From Cryobacterium soli (GTDB taxonomy: Bacteria > Actinomycetota > Actinomycetes > Actinomycetales > Microbacteriaceae): a stretch of DNA of 64,000 nucleotides. A program made the position numbers and the translations under genes. This document shows, one piece after another, positions 34,583 to 43,209 of the stretch (position 1 is its first letter; each line of letters starts with the position of its first letter). The notes under the pieces are model-generated. The model was not told the DNA's origin. It worked only from the letters and a program-made list of their open reading frames with translations, and searched no databases. Location of the stretch: contig NZ_CP030033.1 of the NCBI RefSeq assembly GCF_003611035.1, positions 3,906,001 to 3,970,000 of the forward strand, read 5' to 3'.

Positions 34583-34644
34583 CATGCAAGACGATCTCCG
34601 ACTGGATCAAAACGTCGATCATGCTGTACTGTCGGGGAGTGCCT

Positions 34645-35148
34645 GTGACTCCCACCCGTGACGCCCTACCCGACGGGGTATGCGAGATCGTCGCGTCGCC
34701 GGAAACCGCCGACCTGACCTGGCTGACTCTCCAGGCTGCAACGGCCTTGGGGAGTGCGTTCGATGCTGTCGCGCGCGAACACGGACTGGTCGACCTCCGC
34801 GATTGGCTTGTGCTGACCCTCACGGGCGACGGCAAGCTGCGCACCCAGCTCGAAATCGCGTCCCAGTTGAAGATCGACAAGAGCACCATGGTGCTCATCC
34901 TCGACCGCCTGCAGCGTGACGAACTCATCGTCCGCACGACCTCGGCCGCAGACCGCCGCGTGAAGATTCCGGAGTCGACGCCACGAGGTCGAGCGGTCCA
35001 GGCGGCTGTGGATACGGCACGCAACCGGTCCGTCGACGCCATGCTCGGCGACACGACCCCGCACGACCGCGAGCTCCTCCGTTCGACGCTGTGGCGCATC
35101 GCGATGACCGCGACCCCGGCGACAGCGTCAACGCCGCGAGTCAGCTGA
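34645..35148 (+). CDS. MarR family transcriptional regulator
   Basis: This 167-residue MarR-type winged helix has recognition region LRTQLEIASQLKIDKSTMVL and ILDRLQRDELIVRTTSAADR. The wing and the C-terminal dimer helix follow. The start is uncertain: GTG at 34645 has GGGGAG five nt upstream, while the in-frame ATG at 34621 lacks a ribosome site. It is divergent from the SnoaL-like gene, with a perfect inverted repeat between them, and probably represses that gene and itself. Effector unknown. Confidence 0.84.
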   Translation: MTPTRDALPDGVCEIVASPETADLTWLTLQAATALGSAFDAVAREHGLVDLRDWLVLTLTGDGKLRTQLEIASQLKIDKSTMVLILDRLQRDELIVRTTSAADRRVKIPESTPRGRAVQAAVDTARNRSVDAMLGDTTPHDRELLRSTLWRIAMTATPATASTPRVS

Positions 35149-35234
35149 GATCGTCTCCGCCCGCTCTGTGTCCAGGCCCGTGCGTGACCATGTCTTCGCC
35201 GCGCTCGGCCGACCAGGTGAGACTGCTCCGGGAG

Positions 35235-35453
35235 TCAATTTCGCGTACGTCGCCGGTCAGTACCTTGCACTGCCGCTAGACCCACGCGGGTCCGCACGGG
35301 TGCGGGTTGTTGTCGATTCGGGCCAGTGGCGTTACCGAGGAGGGGACGTTCAGGATTCGGCTTGACCTTGTGCTCTGCGGAGAGGACGAGAACCAGGCCC
35401 GCCATCGCCAGCCACACGATTGCGAAGGCCACTGTGCAGATGATCATGAACAT
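35235..35453 (-). CDS. Possible small membrane protein
   Basis: This 72-residue frame starts MFMIICTVAFAIVWLAMAGL and continues as a clear transmembrane helix (residues 1-26). A basic, low-complexity tail follows that looks less protein-like. There is no good Shine-Dalgarno. It lies in the 467-bp gap 35149-35615. An opposite frame (35168-35365) overlaps it; the membrane helix makes this one the better candidate. Confidence 0.4.
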   Translation of the reverse strand: MFMIICTVAFAIVWLAMAGLVLVLSAEHKVKPNPERPLLGNATGPNRQQPAPVRTRVGLAAVQGTDRRRTRN

Positions 35454-35615
35454 GGTCTGAATCTAACCCTGAATCTCAGCGGGGTGTGCCTCACCCATCG
35501 ATCGAGATCGACCGGCATGCCACTTCGGCCCAACCAACCAGATGGTGCCGCAACATTGCTCGGGGTGGTCTGGGGCGACGCCGGTGGCCCGCGCGGGTCA
35601 GCGCAGCCGCCGCGG

Positions 35616-36158
35616 TCAGTGCAATCCGCCGACGGGGCGGATAGCGAAGATCTCGGGGTCGTTCTCACCCGGGCCCGGCACGATGGCGATGTCCTCCGGC
35701 GCGATCACGCTGCCCGCGGCGGTGACGAAGGCGATCGAGACCGCCTCGCCGGTATCGGCGTACTGGTACAGGCGGCTCGGGCCGTGCCCCGAGGGCCGGT
35801 ACACGTTGCCCCACTGGGCGAGCGCACCGAGCACGGGCAGCAGCGCGTCGCCGGCCGAGGTCAGGTGGTAGTCGAAGCGTTCCCGGGCGCCTGGCTCCCG
35901 GTAGCCGCGCCGCTCAAGCACACCAGCATCCACGAGGCCGCACAGCCGCGACGTGAGGATGTCGGTGGGGATGCCGAGGATCCGGCGAAAGTCGCTGAAC
36001 CGGCTGTGGCCGCGAAACGCTTCCCGCACGATCAGCACGGTCCACTTGTCTCCGAGCACCTGCATGGTGCGGGCAATGGAGCAGCGAGAGTCGATGCCGG
36101 GGCGGTGGGTCGGGCCGGGGGACAGTGCGTGGGGAGCATCGGAACGATCCGTTGTCAT
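35616..36158 (-). CDS. HxlR-type winged-helix regulator
   Basis: This 180-residue protein has the HxlR/YodB signature CSIARTMQVLGDKWTVLIVR, then FSDFRRILGIPTDILTSRLC and GVLERRGYREPGARERFDYH. The C-terminal 60 residues extend beyond the minimal HxlR domain into a small beta-rich region (SRLYQYADTGEAVSIAFVTA). The ATG at 36156-36158 follows GATGAGGG; a longer frame to 36428 would overlap the divergent gene start. Regulators of this type often sense quinones or aldehydes through the N-terminal Cys. The target may be the divergent PAP2 gene or something elsewhere. Confidence 0.87.
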   Translation of the reverse strand: MTTDRSDAPHALSPGPTHRPGIDSRCSIARTMQVLGDKWTVLIVREAFRGHSRFSDFRRILGIPTDILTSRLCGLVDAGVLERRGYREPGARERFDYHLTSAGDALLPVLGALAQWGNVYRPSGHGPSRLYQYADTGEAVSIAFVTAAGSVIAPEDIAIVPGPGENDPEIFAIRPVGGLH

Positions 36159-36333
36159 GCCCTCATCTTGGCACCACCGCTCCTGGGCGAGTCGAGTGGA
36201 TTTCATCTTTGCCGCTGTGTAACGTCGATCTCCGGCCAACCACGATCCGCACCACGACCGAACGGCGGCCGGCACCCGCACCTGAAAGGCTCCACATGCA
36301 CCGACGCATCCGCATCTCGTTCGGCTCAGCCCG

Positions 36334-37107
36334 GTGAGCGAATCATCGCTCGGCAAGCGGGAGCGCCTGCGGGCGTTGCACGACAAGTTCATCGTGGAGG
36401 ACCGGTGGCGCACGGCCGACGAACGCACCCGGCTCTACCTGCTGTCGGCGGCCCTGGTGGTTATCGGGGTGGCCGTATTCCTGATCATCCTCGCCGACAT
36501 CGTGCAGCGGGACGACGTGGCCGGCATCGACATCCCGATGAACGCCTGGCTCATGCAGACCCGCACCGGTGCCATGACCGCGATCATGATCGGCCTGGCC
36601 ATCGGGTTCGGACCGGTGGCGCTGCCCGTGATCATCCTCGGCACCATCGTTGTCTGGGGCGTGCTCGCCAAACACCTGTGGCGGCCGGTGCTGCTGGCCC
36701 TGGGCACCCTCACCGGCCTGGTCCTGGTGCAGGTGATCACCAGGCTCGTCGAGCGGCACCGCCCGCCGGTGGAACTCATGCTCTTCGGCGTCGACACCAC
36801 CTACTCATTCCCCTCCGGGCATGTGTCGGGTGCCACGAATTTCCTGCTGCTGCTCACCTACCTCATCTACTCCCGGCGCGCAGCGAACCGACGAGCGGTC
36901 ATCGTCGTGCAAGTGCTGCTAGTGATTGCCGTGGGCCTGGCCGCCATCAGCAGGGTCTACCTCGGGTATCACTGGCCAACGGATGCGCTGGCCTCCATCG
37001 CCCTTGCCCTTGCGATCCTCGGCGGCATCATCGCTCTCGACACCTGGCGCACCGTGCGGGTGCGGGCGGGCGGGCGGCTGGGCGCAGACGCATCCGCAGA
37101 TAGATAG
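36334..37107 (+). CDS. PAP2 superfamily phosphatase (membrane)
   Basis: This 257-residue membrane phosphatase of the phosphatidate/undecaprenyl-diphosphate phosphatase type has the three motifs visible: RLVERHRPP (about residue 148), PSGHVSGAT (about 167) and SRVYLGYHWPTD (about 210). Around six helices are seen. It dephosphorylates lipid phosphates at the outer membrane face. Start GTG at 36334. A 10-bp hairpin follows 12 bp after the stop. Stand-alone, divergent from the HxlR gene. Confidence 0.9.
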   Translation: MSESSLGKRERLRALHDKFIVEDRWRTADERTRLYLLSAALVVIGVAVFLIILADIVQRDDVAGIDIPMNAWLMQTRTGAMTAIMIGLAIGFGPVALPVIILGTIVVWGVLAKHLWRPVLLALGTLTGLVLVQVITRLVERHRPPVELMLFGVDTTYSFPSGHVSGATNFLLLLTYLIYSRRAANRRAVIVVQVLLVIAVGLAAISRVYLGYHWPTDALASIALALAILGGIIALDTWRTVRVRAGGRLGADASADR

Positions 37108-37119
37108 GCAATAGTGAGG

Positions 37120-37154
37120 TTATGAGGACGCCCTGCGCCAAAAGGTCCTCATAA
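37120..37154. terminator. Inverted repeat, probable terminator
   Basis: TTATGAGGAC (37120-37129) and GTCCTCATAA (37145-37154) form a perfect 10-bp stem with a 15-nt loop. It is placed between the convergent PAP2 and DUF1801 genes. The stem is less GC-rich than usual for terminators in this genome and there is no T-tract, so a protein-binding site is an alternative. Confidence 0.5.
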
Positions 37155-37206
37155 GCTTCCGAAGTCCTTTTCGTGCGACCTAGTCACCCTGGCCGGATGA
37201 CCGGGG

Positions 37207-37611
37207 TCAGCTCGCGATGCCCGCCGGCGCGAGCCAGGCCCGCACGACCTCCACGGCCGCGGCGCGTTTCGCCGCGAAGTCGGCCGGATCCGTCACGAGC
37301 AGGCTCGCCCGAATGTCGGAGTGCCAGGTGAGCAGGCCCTGCGGGTCGCCGGTGAAGGCGGATGCGGCTTCCGTGTTCTCGGCCGTCGTCGCGCCCCTGT
37401 GCAGCACCAGGCGCACACCGTCCTTGCCCTGAGCGCTGATCGTGGCCTGGTCGACACCGTCGATCACGTAGCTGGGGGAGTTCCACTTGATGTGTTCCCG
37501 CGCGGCCGGGTTCGCCTCGTGCACGAGCGTCCGCAGCGCCTCGATCACCGGGAGGCGGGCCGCGGTCTGGGCGGCGAGGAACTGCTGAACCGAGCCGTAG
37601 CGATCAACCAT
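37207..37611 (-). CDS. DUF1801 (YdhG-like) domain protein
   Basis: This 134-residue small cytoplasmic protein contains the DUF1801 pattern: ALRTLVHEANPAAREHIKWN, then SPSYVIDGVDQATIS and a C-terminal helix with AKRAAAVEVVRAWL. The fold is related to the iron chaperone YdhG/frataxin-like group, but the function is not established. The ATG at 37609-37611 lacks a clear Shine-Dalgarno. Stand-alone gene. Confidence 0.85.
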   Translation of the reverse strand: MVDRYGSVQQFLAAQTAARLPVIEALRTLVHEANPAAREHIKWNSPSYVIDGVDQATISAQGKDGVRLVLHRGATTAENTEAASAFTGDPQGLLTWHSDIRASLLVTDPADFAAKRAAAVEVVRAWLAPAGIAS

Positions 37612-37744
37612 GCGGCAGATTGTAGCGCGAGGGCTGCAGGGTGCGCGTAATTGACGGCACCGCGAGTAAGCGGTAGACACGATGGAAGGCCCGGCCGGCC
37701 CGTGTGACCCGTCCGTCGGCCGGATCGCAACCTTTGGAGGACTC

Positions 37745-37948
37745 ATGTCCGACACGCTCACCCTCATCCTCGGTACCGCACTTGTGCTGGGAGCCATCGC
37801 CGTTGCGGTGTTCCTCTACGTGTCTTCCCGCCGCCCGCGTTCGGCGCCGCTCTCTGCCCGGGAGCAGGCCGAACGCGACGCCCGCACCCAACTCGAAGAC
37901 GCCCAGGGCACCAAGATTCGTAACATCGGCAGGGGCGCCGGTCTCTAG
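37745..37948 (+). CDS. Small single-pass membrane protein
   Basis: This 67-residue hypothetical protein has an N-terminal transmembrane helix (LTLILGTALVLGAIAVAVFL) and a charged cytoplasmic tail (SAREQAERDARTQLEDAQGT). The ATG at 37745 follows GGAGGA at the ideal distance; the upstream start at 37682 has none. It lies 31 bp before the aldo/keto reductase gene and may be co-transcribed with it. No family recognised. Confidence 0.75.
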   Translation: MSDTLTLILGTALVLGAIAVAVFLYVSSRRPRSAPLSAREQAERDARTQLEDAQGTKIRNIGRGAGL

Positions 37949-37979
37949 CCGACCGGCTGCCGCACCCGAAAGGAACACC

Positions 37980-38957
37980 ATGAAATACACCCGCTTGGGC
38001 ACCACCGGCCTCGAGGTATCGGCGATCACGCTGGGCTGTATGAGCTTCGGCAACCCGATGCGCGGCAACCACGCCTGGACCCTGCCCGAGGAACAGAGCC
38101 GCCCGCTGATCCGGCAGGCGCTGGAGGCCGGCGTCACCACATTCGACACCGCCAATGTGTATTCCGACGGCAGCAGCGAGGAGATCCTCGGCCGGGCGCT
38201 GCGGGACTTCAGCAGCCGCGACGACTACGTGCTGGCCACCAAGGTGCACGGGCGGATGCGGCCGGGCCCGAACGGTGCCGGGCTCTCGCGCCGCGCCATC
38301 CTGGCCGAGATCGACCATAGTCTCACCCGGCTCGGCACCGATCACGTCGATCTGTACCAGATCCACCGCTGGGACCCGCTGACGCCCATCGCGGAGACCA
38401 TGGAGGCCCTGCACGACGTGGTCAAGGCCGGGAAGGCCCGCTACATCGGAGCGTCGTCGATGTACGCCTGGCAGTTCGCGAAGGCGCAGTACACCGCCGA
38501 CCTGGGCGGGTTCACCCGTTTCGTGTCGATGCAGGACCAGTACAACCTGATCAACCGGGAGGAGGAGCGGGAGATGCATCCGTTCTGCCTCGACCAGGGC
38601 GTGGGCGTGCTGCCCTGGAGTCCGTTGGCGCGGGGCAAGCTCACCCGCGACTGGGATGCCTCGACCAGCCGCTCCGAGACCGACACCTTCGGCCAGACCC
38701 TCTACAAACAGCAGGAGTCGGACGACCGCGAGATCGCCGAGACCGTCGCCCAGGTGGCGGCTGAACGCGGGGTGCCGCGGGCGCAGGTGGCCCTGGCGTG
38801 GGTGCGGCAGCAGCCCGCCGTGACCTCGCCGATAGTGGGCGCCACGCAGGCCCACCACCTCACGGATGCTGTCGCCTCGGTCGACCTCACCCTCACCGAT
38901 GACGAGCTGGCGCGGTTGGCCGCCCCGTACCGTCCGCATGCCCCCGAGGGGTTCTAG
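37980..38957 (+). CDS. Aldo/keto reductase
   Basis: This 325-residue NADPH-dependent (beta/alpha)8 oxidoreductase has the catalytic tetrad visible as Asp56 and Tyr61 (FDTANVYSDGSSEE), Lys88 (LATKVHG) and the His in YQIHRWD. It belongs to the large group of K+-channel-beta/AKR11-14-like enzymes that reduce aldehydes and ketones; the physiological substrate is unknown. The ATG follows GAAAGGA, 31 bp downstream of the small membrane-protein gene. Confidence 0.92.
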   Translation: MKYTRLGTTGLEVSAITLGCMSFGNPMRGNHAWTLPEEQSRPLIRQALEAGVTTFDTANVYSDGSSEEILGRALRDFSSRDDYVLATKVHGRMRPGPNGAGLSRRAILAEIDHSLTRLGTDHVDLYQIHRWDPLTPIAETMEALHDVVKAGKARYIGASSMYAWQFAKAQYTADLGGFTRFVSMQDQYNLINREEEREMHPFCLDQGVGVLPWSPLARGKLTRDWDASTSRSETDTFGQTLYKQQESDDREIAETVAQVAAERGVPRAQVALAWVRQQPAVTSPIVGATQAHHLTDAVASVDLTLTDDELARLAAPYRPHAPEGF

Positions 38958-39027
38958 CCGCCTTTCCGTCGAGCGCCTCGCCGGATGTCGGTGGTGCCGT
39001 CTAGCCTGAGGCCACCTACTCACTCAC

Positions 39028-39040
39028 CCTCGTGCCGAGA
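39028..39040 (+). promoter_or_regulatory. Conserved 13-mer leader motif (copy 1)
   Basis: CCTCGTGCCGAGA ends 14 nt before the ATG of the small protein at 39055. The identical 13-mer stands 13 nt before the ATG of its paralogue (43184-43196). The surrounding leader is not otherwise conserved. It could be a promoter element or an RNA-level site shared by the pair. Confidence 0.5.
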
Positions 39041-39054
39041 TAACGGAGCAGATC

Positions 39055-39459
39055 ATGAGGGTATTCGTGGCGACATCGGCGACCCAAGGCACCAGGGCCA
39101 GCGATTCGACACAGTGTGTCGACGGTGAGCTGGTCTGGCTGCGGGATGTCTGTCCGGCCAGTCGGCGGCGACCCGACGGCCCCTGCGAGTGCGGGCGTTC
39201 GTTCTCCGGACTGAGTTCGGACAAGTACACGACAACGGCAGCCGTCCGGGATATCCCCGGGCTCACCCGCACCGAGTACGAGGCGGCTTTGACGGCGAGC
39301 TTCGACGAACAGGAATGGTGTCCGTGCTGCACCAGTCGGCCAGTTGCGGCGATCATCGACGAGCTCATCGCCTGGGCCGGGGTGTTCCCAGCGGGGGCAG
39401 TGGTGGAACGGCGCATCGACGCCTTGAATCTGAGGGGGTCGCTAGGCTCGGAGGCGTGA
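39055..39459 (+). CDS. Small Cys-rich protein, DUF7715-like (paralogue 1)
   Basis: This 134-residue cytoplasmic protein of unknown function resembles a family found in Actinobacteria, which I believe is catalogued as DUF7715. It starts MRVFVATSATQGTRASD, continues GELVWLRDVCPASRR and has a Cys cluster (CECGRSFSGLSS). A second CPCC-containing cluster (EQEWCPCCTSRP) suggests metal binding. A paralogue lies at 43210. The 3' end overlaps the DUF2207 gene by GTGA (39456-39459), so the two are coupled. Confidence 0.8.
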   Translation: MRVFVATSATQGTRASDSTQCVDGELVWLRDVCPASRRRPDGPCECGRSFSGLSSDKYTTTAAVRDIPGLTRTEYEAALTASFDEQEWCPCCTSRPVAAIIDELIAWAGVFPAGAVVERRIDALNLRGSLGSEA

Positions 39460-41555
39460 CTCGTCTTCTGAAGGTCCTGTCCTCCCTTGCCGTAACCGCC
39501 GTGCTCGCTCTCGGTGGGCCGCTGGCGGCGAGCGCCGTTGCGCCGGCTCCCGTCGAGGCCGGATGGTCGGCCTCGACGGCGCCGAATGGTGTGTCCAGCC
39601 TGGTCGGGAGCGCGCGTGCCGCCGTGCCCGCCGACACCTCGGACTTCAGCTTCGCGCTCTATGCGGGGGAGTACTACCTCGACCGGGATGCGGCCGGTCA
39701 CTCCACGCTGCGCACCGTCGAGACCTTCGTGGCCGAGTTCCCCGACTTCGACCAGAACCGGGGCATCATCCGGGCCATCCCCAACGACTACGACGGTGTG
39801 CCACTGAACACCACGGTCGAGTCCGTCACCGACGCCGAGGGAGCGCCGGTCTACTTCGAGTCCACGGACACCGGCGGATTCACCGAGCTCGCCCTCGGCA
39901 CCGACGAGTTCGTGCGCGGTACCCAGACCTATGTCATCAGCTACACCCAACAGAACGTCGTGCGCGCCTTCGCCGACACGAACGACGACGAGCTCTACTG
40001 GGATACCAACGGCACCGGTTTCGACCAATCGTTCGGCTCCGTCGCCGCCCGGGTGCACGTGGCCCCGGCTATCGCCGGGTTCCTCACGGGCAACAACGCC
40101 TGCTACACCGGTGCGCAGGGCGAGAGCGACGCCTGCACCATCCTGCAGGAGGACGATCCGGATGCGCCGGCCACCGCGGCCGGCGACCCCGCCGCTGCCG
40201 AACCCGCCCCGACCGACCCCGCCGTGACCGACCCATCCGGTGCTCTCCCGGCCGGCCAGATGTTCACCGCCGAGGCCACCGACCTGGGCCCGGGCGAGAA
40301 CCTCACGGTAGCCATCGGATTCACGGCAGGAACCTTCGTGCAGGTGCCCGCCGATTACCAGTCGGGGTCCGGCTACCAGCCCGGGTTCAGCGCTCCGATC
40401 GACGCCAGCGGCATCCCGTTCGGCCTGCTCGGCCTGGCCCTGCTCGGCGGAGTCTTCGTGCTCGCCCGCGTCTTCGTGTACCCCCGCGAGCCGAGGGGCC
40501 GGGGCACGATCATCGCCCAGTACAGCGTGCCCGCCGGCTACAACCTGCTCGAGGCGGCCGACCTCATCGGGCGTACCCGCGCAGCCGTCGCCGCGGAGAT
40601 CGTGAGTCTGGCGGTGCGCGGCAAGGTGCGCATCCTGGACTACCCGGTCAGCGCCTCTGGCGGCGACTTCACCCTGCAACTGTTGCGTACCGACGGCGTC
40701 GACGACCAGGAGCTGACCCTGCTGGCCACGTTCTTCCCCGGGCTCGCCGAGGGCGCCGTGTGTGCGCTCGGAGTGACCAACGACCCGCTGGCGCGGGGCC
40801 TGGCCGCCGCGACCGCGGATGCGCGACGACGCAACACTGCACGCGGCTGGCGCACGCGGCCCACCATGTCGCCCGCTCGCAAGCGTCTGGTCATCGGCCT
40901 TGGCGCCTTCGCACTGCTCAGCCTGGGAGCGTTGGGAATCCTCCAGCCGCCCGCCGGCTGGTGGTTCTCGGTACTCATTCTCGCCGTTGCCGCGGCGATC
41001 GTGGCTGTCGTCGCGGCCCAGCGGCCTGTGCAGCTCAGCGCAGCGGGGGTGGAGCAGCGCGACTACCTCACCGGCATGAAGGTCTACCTCGACCTGGCCG
41101 AGGCCGACCGGTTCCGCATGCTGCAGAGCCCGGATGGCGCGTTGCGGGTCACCGTTCCCAGGGTGGTTCCCGCCTCCGCCCCTAACGCCGCGAACGGCTC
41201 GGCGGCTGCGGGCAGCGCCGACGGTGTCGACACCGTGGAGCTCGTGAAGCTCTACGAGAAGCTATTGCCCTATGCGGTGCTCTGGGGCGTCGAACGGGAG
41301 TGGGCGGCCGAGCTGGCGGTCTACTACGAGCAGGACGCCGCAGCGCCGGGCTGGTTCGTCTCCCACAACAGTTTCAACGCCATCTACCTCGCCTCGGCTC
41401 TGAACGGCATCGTCAATTCGGTGCACACCACCGAGACGCCCACGCCCCCGCCGTCGTCCTGGACGGGCAGCAGCGGCGGAAGCTTCTCCGGCGGCTCTTT
41501 CGGCGGCGGTTTCTCCGGCGGCGGCGGCGGCGGCGGTGGCGGAGGCGGACGCTAG
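39456..41555 (+). CDS. DUF2207 membrane protein
   Basis: This 699-residue membrane-anchored protein has an N-terminal signal (LSSLAVTAVLALGGPLAASA). An extracytoplasmic DUF2207 beta domain follows (about residues 55-300; FALYAGEYYLDRDAAGHS, FPDFDQNRGIIRAIPNDYDG). Next come a transmembrane helix near residue 320, a cytoplasmic region, and two further helices near residues 485-520. The C-terminus is almost pure Gly/Ser (GGSFSGGSFGGGFSGGGGGG), as is usual for the family. The function is unknown; an envelope role is presumed. GTG start at 39456. Its stop overlaps that of the convergent GNAT gene by 4 bp. Confidence 0.88.
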   Translation: MTRLLKVLSSLAVTAVLALGGPLAASAVAPAPVEAGWSASTAPNGVSSLVGSARAAVPADTSDFSFALYAGEYYLDRDAAGHSTLRTVETFVAEFPDFDQNRGIIRAIPNDYDGVPLNTTVESVTDAEGAPVYFESTDTGGFTELALGTDEFVRGTQTYVISYTQQNVVRAFADTNDDELYWDTNGTGFDQSFGSVAARVHVAPAIAGFLTGNNACYTGAQGESDACTILQEDDPDAPATAAGDPAAAEPAPTDPAVTDPSGALPAGQMFTAEATDLGPGENLTVAIGFTAGTFVQVPADYQSGSGYQPGFSAPIDASGIPFGLLGLALLGGVFVLARVFVYPREPRGRGTIIAQYSVPAGYNLLEAADLIGRTRAAVAAEIVSLAVRGKVRILDYPVSASGGDFTLQLLRTDGVDDQELTLLATFFPGLAEGAVCALGVTNDPLARGLAAATADARRRNTARGWRTRPTMSPARKRLVIGLGAFALLSLGALGILQPPAGWWFSVLILAVAAAIVAVVAAQRPVQLSAAGVEQRDYLTGMKVYLDLAEADRFRMLQSPDGALRVTVPRVVPASAPNAANGSAAAGSADGVDTVELVKLYEKLLPYAVLWGVEREWAAELAVYYEQDAAAPGWFVSHNSFNAIYLASALNGIVNSVHTTETPTPPPSSWTGSSGGSFSGGSFGGGFSGGGGGGGGGGGR

Positions 41556-42061
41556 AGCCGCTTGACCATCTCGATTTCCTCCGACGCGGCATCCAGCACG
41601 TACCGCACCCGATGCCCGGTTTCGGTGAACCCGCGACGCAGGTAGGCGGCGCGAGCGCGAGCATTGTCCTCGTGCACGTGCAGGGTCAGCACCTCGCCCT
41701 CGCCGCGCGCCCACTCCTCGATCGCGCCGAGCAGGCTGTCGAAGACCCCGACCTCACGGCCGCGGTGCTCCGGCGTGACGTACACGCCCACGAGTAGCGC
41801 GCCCGCGCCGGGATCCGGCACGTAGCCGCCCATCGTGCCCACCCAGTTACCGGCCGGGTCGATCGCGACCAGCACGGTCCCGTGCTCGGCGGTGCCGCGC
41901 GCGGCGCGCATCCGCCACTCGCTCTCGGTGTGGGTCAGGGCGTCCTGCAGGGTCTCACCGAAGGCGATCGGGGTGTCGCGCAGCATCTCCAGGCGGAGGG
42001 AGCGCACCTCGCGCCAATCGCTCGCGACCGTGCGGCGAATGCGGTACCCCTCTGTAACCAT
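41552..42061 (-). CDS. GNAT family N-acetyltransferase
   Basis: This 169-residue GNAT fold starts YRIRRTVASDWREVRSLRLE. The acetyl-CoA loop VYVTPEHRGREVG shows the R/Q-x-x-G-x-G/A motif, and it ends with HEDNARARAAYLRRGF, a typical motif B. It would acetylate a small molecule or protein N-terminus; the substrate is unknown. ATG at 42059-42061. Its stop abuts the convergent DUF2207 gene. Confidence 0.9.
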   Translation of the reverse strand: MVTEGYRIRRTVASDWREVRSLRLEMLRDTPIAFGETLQDALTHTESEWRMRAARGTAEHGTVLVAIDPAGNWVGTMGGYVPDPGAGALLVGVYVTPEHRGREVGVFDSLLGAIEEWARGEGEVLTLHVHEDNARARAAYLRRGFTETGHRVRYVLDAASEEIEMVKRL

Positions 42062-42118
42062 TCGCCGAGCATACCGACTCCTCGCGCCCCGGTGCCGCCG
42101 GACGAGGTCGAGCAGAAG

Positions 42119-42853
42119 TTATGCCACGCCGCGGGTGCTGACGGGGCGGGTGCTCGGGTAACGGAACGAGAGCAGGTCGGGCAGGTCGAGCACGGAGGCG
42201 ACCCGGCGGGTCTCCGGAACGCCGTCCCGCGGGTCGGCGGCCACCAGCACGGCTTCCATGCCGTGCGCGCGTGGGCCGTCGAAGTCGGCGTCCCAGGTAT
42301 CGCCGACGAAGATCACCCGGGCCGGGTCGGCTTCTGCCCGGTCGAGGGCCGCCTGGTAGATCGCGGTGTGCGGCTTGCGATAGCCCACCTCGAGCGACGT
42401 CACGATGTGCGCGATGTGGTCGGTCGCGCCCATCGCCGCGAGTTGGCGCGGCACGACGGATGCGCTGTGCGTGTTGGACACGATGGTGAGGGTGAACGTC
42501 TGTCCCAGTTCCTGCAGCGTCTCGGCCATGCCGGGAATGAGCACCACGCCCCGCTCCCAGTCCGCCATGTTGCTCTCGGCGCCGTCGGCGATCTCCGCGG
42601 CATCGGGTTCGCGGCCGAGCAGCTGCACGATCGCGCGGCGGGACAACTCCTCCATGGTGAACTCGCGGTGGTCCACATCAGACTCCGTGTTCAGCTGGTG
42701 GAAGGCATCCAGCCACGCCGTTGCGGTTTCCGCCTCGGTTCCGCGGGCGCCCAGTGCGAGCATGCTCGCGTGGGTGGCGGCGTAGCCCTGCCCGGCGCGG
42801 GAGTCCGCGTAGTTGACGAGGGTGCCGAAGAAGTCGAGGAACAGATGACGCAT
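42119..42853 (-). CDS. HAD-like hydrolase
   Basis: This 244-residue haloacid-dehalogenase-superfamily hydrolase has nucleophile motif FLDFFGTL (Asp7), motif II VSNTHS, the lysine in GYRKPHTAIY, and motif IV VGDTWDADFDGPRAHG. The residue two after the nucleophile is Phe rather than the usual Asp, as in dehalogenase-type DxY/F variants, so phosphatase activity is not assured. A mobile cap lies between motifs I and II. The ATG at 42853 has no strong ribosome site. Substrate unknown. Confidence 0.87.
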   Translation of the reverse strand: MRHLFLDFFGTLVNYADSRAGQGYAATHASMLALGARGTEAETATAWLDAFHQLNTESDVDHREFTMEELSRRAIVQLLGREPDAAEIADGAESNMADWERGVVLIPGMAETLQELGQTFTLTIVSNTHSASVVPRQLAAMGATDHIAHIVTSLEVGYRKPHTAIYQAALDRAEADPARVIFVGDTWDADFDGPRAHGMEAVLVAADPRDGVPETRRVASVLDLPDLLSFRYPSTRPVSTRGVA

Positions 42854-42904
42854 GCCCCCAGCTTGGCAGCACCCGGACCATGTGCCCCGCAACGACCCGA
42901 CTAG

Positions 42905-42966
42905 CCGCATCCGCCGCATCCGCCGCATCCGCCGCATCCGCCGCATCCGCCGCATCCGCCGCATCT
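42905..42966. repeat. 9-bp tandem repeat (CCGCATCCG)n, seven copies
   Basis: Seven consecutive units of the CCGCATCCG type, the last ending GCATCTGC, lie 52 bp upstream of the HAD gene start. It is a minisatellite that may vary in copy number. Nearby genes show many GCATCC and GGATGC words, so the unit is a common word of this genome. Confidence 0.88.
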
Positions 42967-43035
42967 GCGGCCGGCCGAGCGCGTGTGCGGTCCCGACCGC
43001 CGCAGCGCGCGCCACGCGCCATCGAAATTCGGATG

Positions 43036-43086
43036 CGCGGGTGGCGCGCCGCACCGCGGGTGGCGCGCCATCTGCGCAGCGGCGCC
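43036..43086. repeat. GC-rich hairpin repeat family, short copy
   Basis: CGCGGGTGGCGCGCC occurs at 43036-43050 and again at 43055-43069, followed by GCGCAGCGGCGCC (43074-43086). These are the same parts, in the same order, as in the element at 3355-3396, but lacking the first arm. It lies in the 356-bp divergent gap between the HAD gene and the second small Cys-rich paralogue. Confidence 0.6.
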
Positions 43087-43183
43087 CACCCCGCGTTCTG
43101 GGCATTCACCGTGCCGGTTGGTCGCGCGGCGGATGCGCTCGCCTGGGGCGGTGTCAGGGGTGGCAGTTACCGTGGCGGAATCT

Positions 43184-43196
43184 CCTCGTGCCGAGA
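43184..43196 (+). promoter_or_regulatory. Conserved 13-mer leader motif (copy 2)
   Basis: CCTCGTGCCGAGA is identical to 39028-39040 and stands 13 nt before the ATG of the paralogous gene. GGAG lies downstream of it as the ribosome site in both leaders. Confidence 0.5.
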
Positions 43197-43209
43197 GATG
43201 GAGTTACCC

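Noticed and set aside
35168..35365. 65-codon plus-strand frame (VNFAYVAGQYLALPLDP) looking faintly like a reductase fragment
   Set aside because: Too short and without the rest of any domain; overlaps a better antisense membrane-helix candidate.
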